In this document: piece after piece, positions 6,841 through 8,624 of the stretch
Layout: each line of letters starts with the position of its first letter
How positions within the stretch are numbered: the stretch's first letter is position 1
Origin: Opitutaceae bacterium
Lineage (GTDB): Bacteria; Verrucomicrobiota; Verrucomicrobiia; Opitutales; Opitutaceae
Assembly: GCA_003168315.1 (NCBI GenBank)
Contig: PMSP01000166.1
Coordinates: 1-8,624 of the forward strand
Direction: 5' to 3'
DNA length: 8,624 bases
The notes under the pieces: model-generated
What the model was told of the DNA's origin: nothing
The model's input: the letters and a program-made list of their open reading frames with translations, nothing else
The model's database searches: none
Position numbers and translations under genes: made by a program

Positions 6841-7000
6841 GACATCCATCTCAGCAGATTGGGTCCATTCAGGGTGGCGATATTTCGCTGGCACTTAGCC
6901 TGACGAAAACAGTTAACATAGGTTTCGCTGATTGGCCACATGCAATAGGAAGGCATCGGTTGTTTCTGATTCACCCAACGCCTGTTACGCGACGAATTTT
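6841..7000. other. Gene-free stretch of low GC between two - strand genes
   Basis: By hand count about 50% of these bases are G or C, clearly below the neighbouring genes. I see no convincing gene: the open frames across it run into unrelated frames of the fucosidase and have no start signal. It should hold the promoter for the - strand gene ending at 5951, but I cannot find a convincing -35/-10 pair. It contains the palindrome GTTAAC (6912-6917), a direct repeat of TTTCGCTG and one ATTGGCCA site (6931-6938). A remnant of an insertion sequence end is possible but not shown. Confidence 0.5.
6883..6930. repeat. 8-bp direct repeat TTTCGCTG, 40-bp period
   Basis: TTTCGCTG occurs at 6883-6890 and 6923-6930, exactly 40 bases apart, within the low-GC gap. 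The spacing is close to four helical turns, which would place two bound proteins on the same DNA face. With only two copies of 8 bp, chance is a real possibility. Confidence 0.4.
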
Positions 7001-7019
7001 GGGCCATGGCGCCGGGCCC
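7001..7019. other. GC-rich hairpin just after the fucosidase stop
   Basis: GGGCC (7001-7005) and GGCCC (7015-7019) can form a 5-bp stem with a 9-base loop, 6 bases beyond the stop of the - strand fucosidase gene. On the - strand the stem is followed by AAAATTCG, not by Ts, so a standard intrinsic terminator is not supported. The overlapping 8-bp palindrome CGGGCCCG covers 7013-7020. Confidence 0.3.
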
Positions 7020-7024
7020 GACTT

Positions 7025-8050
7025 TCATTTGGGTGACGCCGCAACGCCGGGTCCGGCCCGAAGGAGCGCACCGACTTCCTGCAGCCGGCTCTGCTGAGGG
7101 CCCGAGATCAGCCCGTCCCGGTCCGGCGGGACGTCCAGGAGATAGTTCGCGTTGCGCTGACTGCACTCCCGCGCCCGCGCCGCGAGATCAGCGGCAGGCT
7201 GGAGGTCGGCCGGCTGGATGGCCGCGCGCCAGAACCACCGGGCACCCGACTGGATCGTGTCGCACACTTCGGCCGGGAGCGCGTTGCCTGGCGGCGGCAG
7301 TTCCGATTTCCAGGGATACTCGTAGCTGAGGGCGTCCGAATCCGCGAGGGTCCGCGCGTTGTTCGCCAGGATGATGCAGTGCGGCTGCAGCGACTTCAGA
7401 TAGGCCCGGATCTCCGGCCACCTGTCCGCCGTGTACGGGTTGGCATACTGGTCGATCCACAGGAGGTCGATCGCGCCGTAGTTCGTCAGGATCTCGGCCA
7501 GCTGGCGCTTCATGAATCCCACATAGTCGCCCGCAGCCTCAGCCGGCAGGCCGTGAAGGTTGGGCATGTTCGGCGGCGGGGCGTTCCCGTGCCCGACATC
7601 CGAGTAGTCCCCGGGAAAGCAGTAGTAGAGTCCGACCTTGAGCCCGCGGGAGCGGCACGCATCCACGAATTCCCTGACAATGTCGCCCCTTCCATTCCGG
7701 AAGTTCCGGAAGAGGGTGATGTCGTGGCCCGTCAGGGCGCTGTCGTAGAGGGCGATCCCCTCGGTGTGCTTCACGGTCAGGACGGCGTAGGTCATTCCCG
7801 CCTCCTTGGCCGCGTCGGCCCACTGCCCGCAGTCGAGCTTCCGCGGATCGAAGAGGCCGGGATCCTCGTACCCCCCCGCCCAGTCGGTGCCGGCGAAGGT
7901 GGCGAGGTTGAAATGGATGAACATGCCGAACTTCCATCCCATGAAGTCGCGCTGCTCCGGGGAGAGCGCCGGCGCGGGGGTTGCCCCCCGCAGCGCCGCC
8001 AGACCGGGCAGCAAGGCGAGCATCAGGAAGGCGGCGTTGGGTCGCGGCAT
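7025..8050 (-). CDS. Secreted alpha-L-fucosidase, glycoside hydrolase family 29
   Basis: The product (341 residues from the ATG at 8050) should release L-fucose from the ends of glycans by the retaining GH29 mechanism. A signal peptide covers about 1-27 (AAFLMLALLPGLAAL core, cleavage near ATPA). The catalytic barrel follows: WKFGMFIHFN (39-48), YAVLTVKHTEG (88-98), GLKVGLYYCFPGDYS (136-150), DLLWIDQ (195-201) with Asp200 in the position of the family nucleophile, and the typical closing segment NYLLDVPPDRDGLI (302-315). It stops soon after that, so the C-terminal beta-sandwich of longer GH29 enzymes is absent. The usual KHHDG is KHTEG here. An ATG at 8086 would add 12 residues; an ATG further up (8245) would add 65 mostly Arg/Pro residues and overlap the divergent gene, so I reject it. 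No good ribosome binding site precedes either start. Confidence 0.9.
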   Translation of the reverse strand: MPRPNAAFLMLALLPGLAALRGATPAPALSPEQRDFMGWKFGMFIHFNLATFAGTDWAGGYEDPGLFDPRKLDCGQWADAAKEAGMTYAVLTVKHTEGIALYDSALTGHDITLFRNFRNGRGDIVREFVDACRSRGLKVGLYYCFPGDYSDVGHGNAPPPNMPNLHGLPAEAAGDYVGFMKRQLAEILTNYGAIDLLWIDQYANPYTADRWPEIRAYLKSLQPHCIILANNARTLADSDALSYEYPWKSELPPPGNALPAEVCDTIQSGARWFWRAAIQPADLQPAADLAARARECSQRNANYLLDVPPDRDGLISGPQQSRLQEVGALLRAGPGVAASPK

Positions 8051-8084
8051 GGGGTGCGCCGCCGGGCGGGGCGGTCCCCGATTC

Positions 8085-8094
8085 ATTGGCCAAT
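8085..8094. promoter_or_regulatory. Perfect 10-bp palindrome ATTGGCCAAT upstream of the fucosidase
   Basis: ATTGGCCAAT is its own reverse complement and sits 34 bases before the chosen fucosidase ATG (8050), covering the alternative ATG at 8086. This is a likely place for a repressor or activator site in the gap shared with the divergent gene at 8193. Its 8-mer core is present in two other intergenic gaps of the window. Binding is inference only. Confidence 0.35.
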
Positions 8095-8110
8095 TGGGCG
8101 TGCATTGCAA

Positions 8111-8146
8111 GGGATCCGGAAATCCCCCGGCGGCCCGGCGCCGGGG
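8111..8146. other. Two adjoining inverted repeats in the divergent gap
   Basis: GGGAT (8111-8115) pairs with ATCCC (8122-8126) around CCGGAA, and CCCCGGCG (8125-8132) pairs with CGCCGGGG (8139-8146) around GCCCGG. The arms share two bases (8125-8126), so the two hairpins compete. They lie 47 bases before the GTG start at 8193 and could be in its leader RNA. No T run follows, so a terminator is unlikely. GC-rich DNA forms such repeats often, so a function is uncertain. Confidence 0.35.
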
Positions 8147-8192
8147 ACAGCGAAATCTTGACCTGTGGCGGCCGCGCAGTGACCGTTTCCCC

Positions 8193-8624
8193 GTGAAAAC
8201 CATACCCCTTGGCAGGATACTCGCGTCGTCCTTCCTGTGCCTCACGATTGCCGGTCATGCCCTTGGCGATGGATCGAACGGCGGCGTCGTGTCACTCGGT
8301 GACAACACCTACTCGATCACCAAGGAGGCGAAGGACGCCTTCCACAGGGAAATCGAGCCGCTGAAGGCCGCCGCCACGGAGGCCGCGACAAAGTTTTGCG
8401 CCGACCAGGGCAAGGAGATGAGGGTCGTGTCGCTGACAGGCCGCGATCCCTTTTTCGGCTTGGGGTACACCTCGGCAAAGATCGTGTTCAGGGCGGTCAA
8501 CCCTGGCGCGCCCGACCCTGCGGTCGCCACGGCGCAGGTCGCGGTGCCGGTCGCCGAGCGGCACCTGAACACCGACGAGCTCTACGCCGAGCTCGTGAAG
8601 CTCGATGACCTCCGCAAGAAGGGC
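8193..8624 (+). CDS. Small exported protein with probable C-terminal SHOCT domain (3' end outside window)
   Basis: A frame open from the GTG at 8193 to the right edge encodes 144 residues without a stop. The N-terminus MKTIPLGRIL, then ASSFLCLTIAGHA, is a clear signal peptide (about 1-24). Residues 35-102 follow a pattern seen in small uncharacterised envelope proteins of Gram-negative bacteria: LGDNTYSITKEA, an LK..A..EA..FC segment ending DQGKEMRVVS, then a closing strand SAKIVFRAV. A linker rich in Ala, Pro and Val (103-122) leads to LYAELVKLDDLRKKG (130-144), which matches the first half of a SHOCT domain (L..L..LR..G, normally followed by ILT..EF). The function is unknown. GTG is chosen because no ATG gives a signal peptide and because strand composition and codon use are those of a gene. 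It is divergent from the fucosidase, with about 140 bp between the starts. Confidence 0.78.
   Translation, partial: MKTIPLGRILASSFLCLTIAGHALGDGSNGGVVSLGDNTYSITKEAKDAFHREIEPLKAAATEAATKFCADQGKEMRVVSLTGRDPFFGLGYTSAKIVFRAVNPGAPDPAVATAQVAVPVAERHLNTDELYAELVKLDDLRKKG

Noticed and set aside
6819..7166. - strand open frame of 115 codons across the low-GC gap
   Set aside because: Its first half is a shifted frame of the fucosidase end and the rest has no known motif, start signal or codon bias. It could at most be part of a mobile element remnant.
7379..8161. + strand open frame of 260 codons opposite the fucosidase
   Set aside because: The - strand has clear GH29 motifs through the whole stretch; the + frame has no recognisable domain and a low-complexity Arg/Gly-rich end.
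8158..8186. TTGACC as a -35 box for the gene at 8193
   Set aside because: The bases about 17 further on (GACCGT) are not like a -10 box, and the resulting leader would be very short.
8051..8245. N-terminal extension of the fucosidase to an ATG at 8245
   Set aside because: It adds 65 residues rich in Arg and Pro before a good signal peptide and would overlap the divergent gene at 8193.
1..8624. CRISPR arrays, tRNA or rRNA genes, intact transposons
   Set aside because: No regularly spaced repeats, no cloverleaf-like stretch with a GTTC-A-A T-loop and no transposase motifs were seen on reading either strand.

Overview
The window is GC-rich, with strong GC bias at third codon positions. It reads as Gram-negative bacterial chromosome: most products carry signal peptides or inner-membrane spans, and the left two thirds is a TonB energy-transduction cluster. 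The combination of a TonB2/TtpC-type cluster, weak ribosome binding sites, GTG starts and a family-29 fucosidase suggests a polysaccharide-degrading bacterium, possibly of the Verrucomicrobiota (Opitutales-like). That placement is inference; no rRNA or marker gene is present.

Region 1 (1-5898, + strand) is one tightly packed transcription unit of seven genes. It holds the tail of an upstream gene (possibly DUF3450), a TtpC-like protein (signal peptide, periplasmic coiled coil, then a MotA/TolQ/ExbB channel domain), a short ExbB, an ExbD, a TonB-family protein, a secreted TPR protein, and a secreted protein of unknown family whose last 60 residues resemble a TonB C-terminal domain. ATGA stop/start overlaps join TtpC-ExbB, ExbB-ExbD and TonB-TPR, so translation is probably coupled. 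The order matches the DUF3450-TtpC-ExbB2-ExbD2-TonB2-TPR loci of Vibrio and Shewanella. The ExbB/ExbD channel would use the proton gradient to drive TonB, which energises outer-membrane receptors. No receptor gene lies in this window. The unit ends at a hairpin shared with a convergent gene.

Region 2 (5951-6822, - strand) is a gene of unknown family. Its signal peptide is in frame but has no start codon; one extra base in an AAAA run would join it to a good ATG, so this is a frameshift, a sequence error or a damaged start. Upstream is about 170 bp of roughly 50% GC with no recognisable gene.

Region 3 (7025-8050, - strand) is a secreted GH29 alpha-L-fucosidase. Region 4 (8193-8624, + strand) is a divergent gene with a GTG start, cut by the window end, encoding a small exported protein that seems to run into a SHOCT domain. 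The 8-mer ATTGGCCA occurs in three separate intergenic stretches and may be a shared regulatory site.
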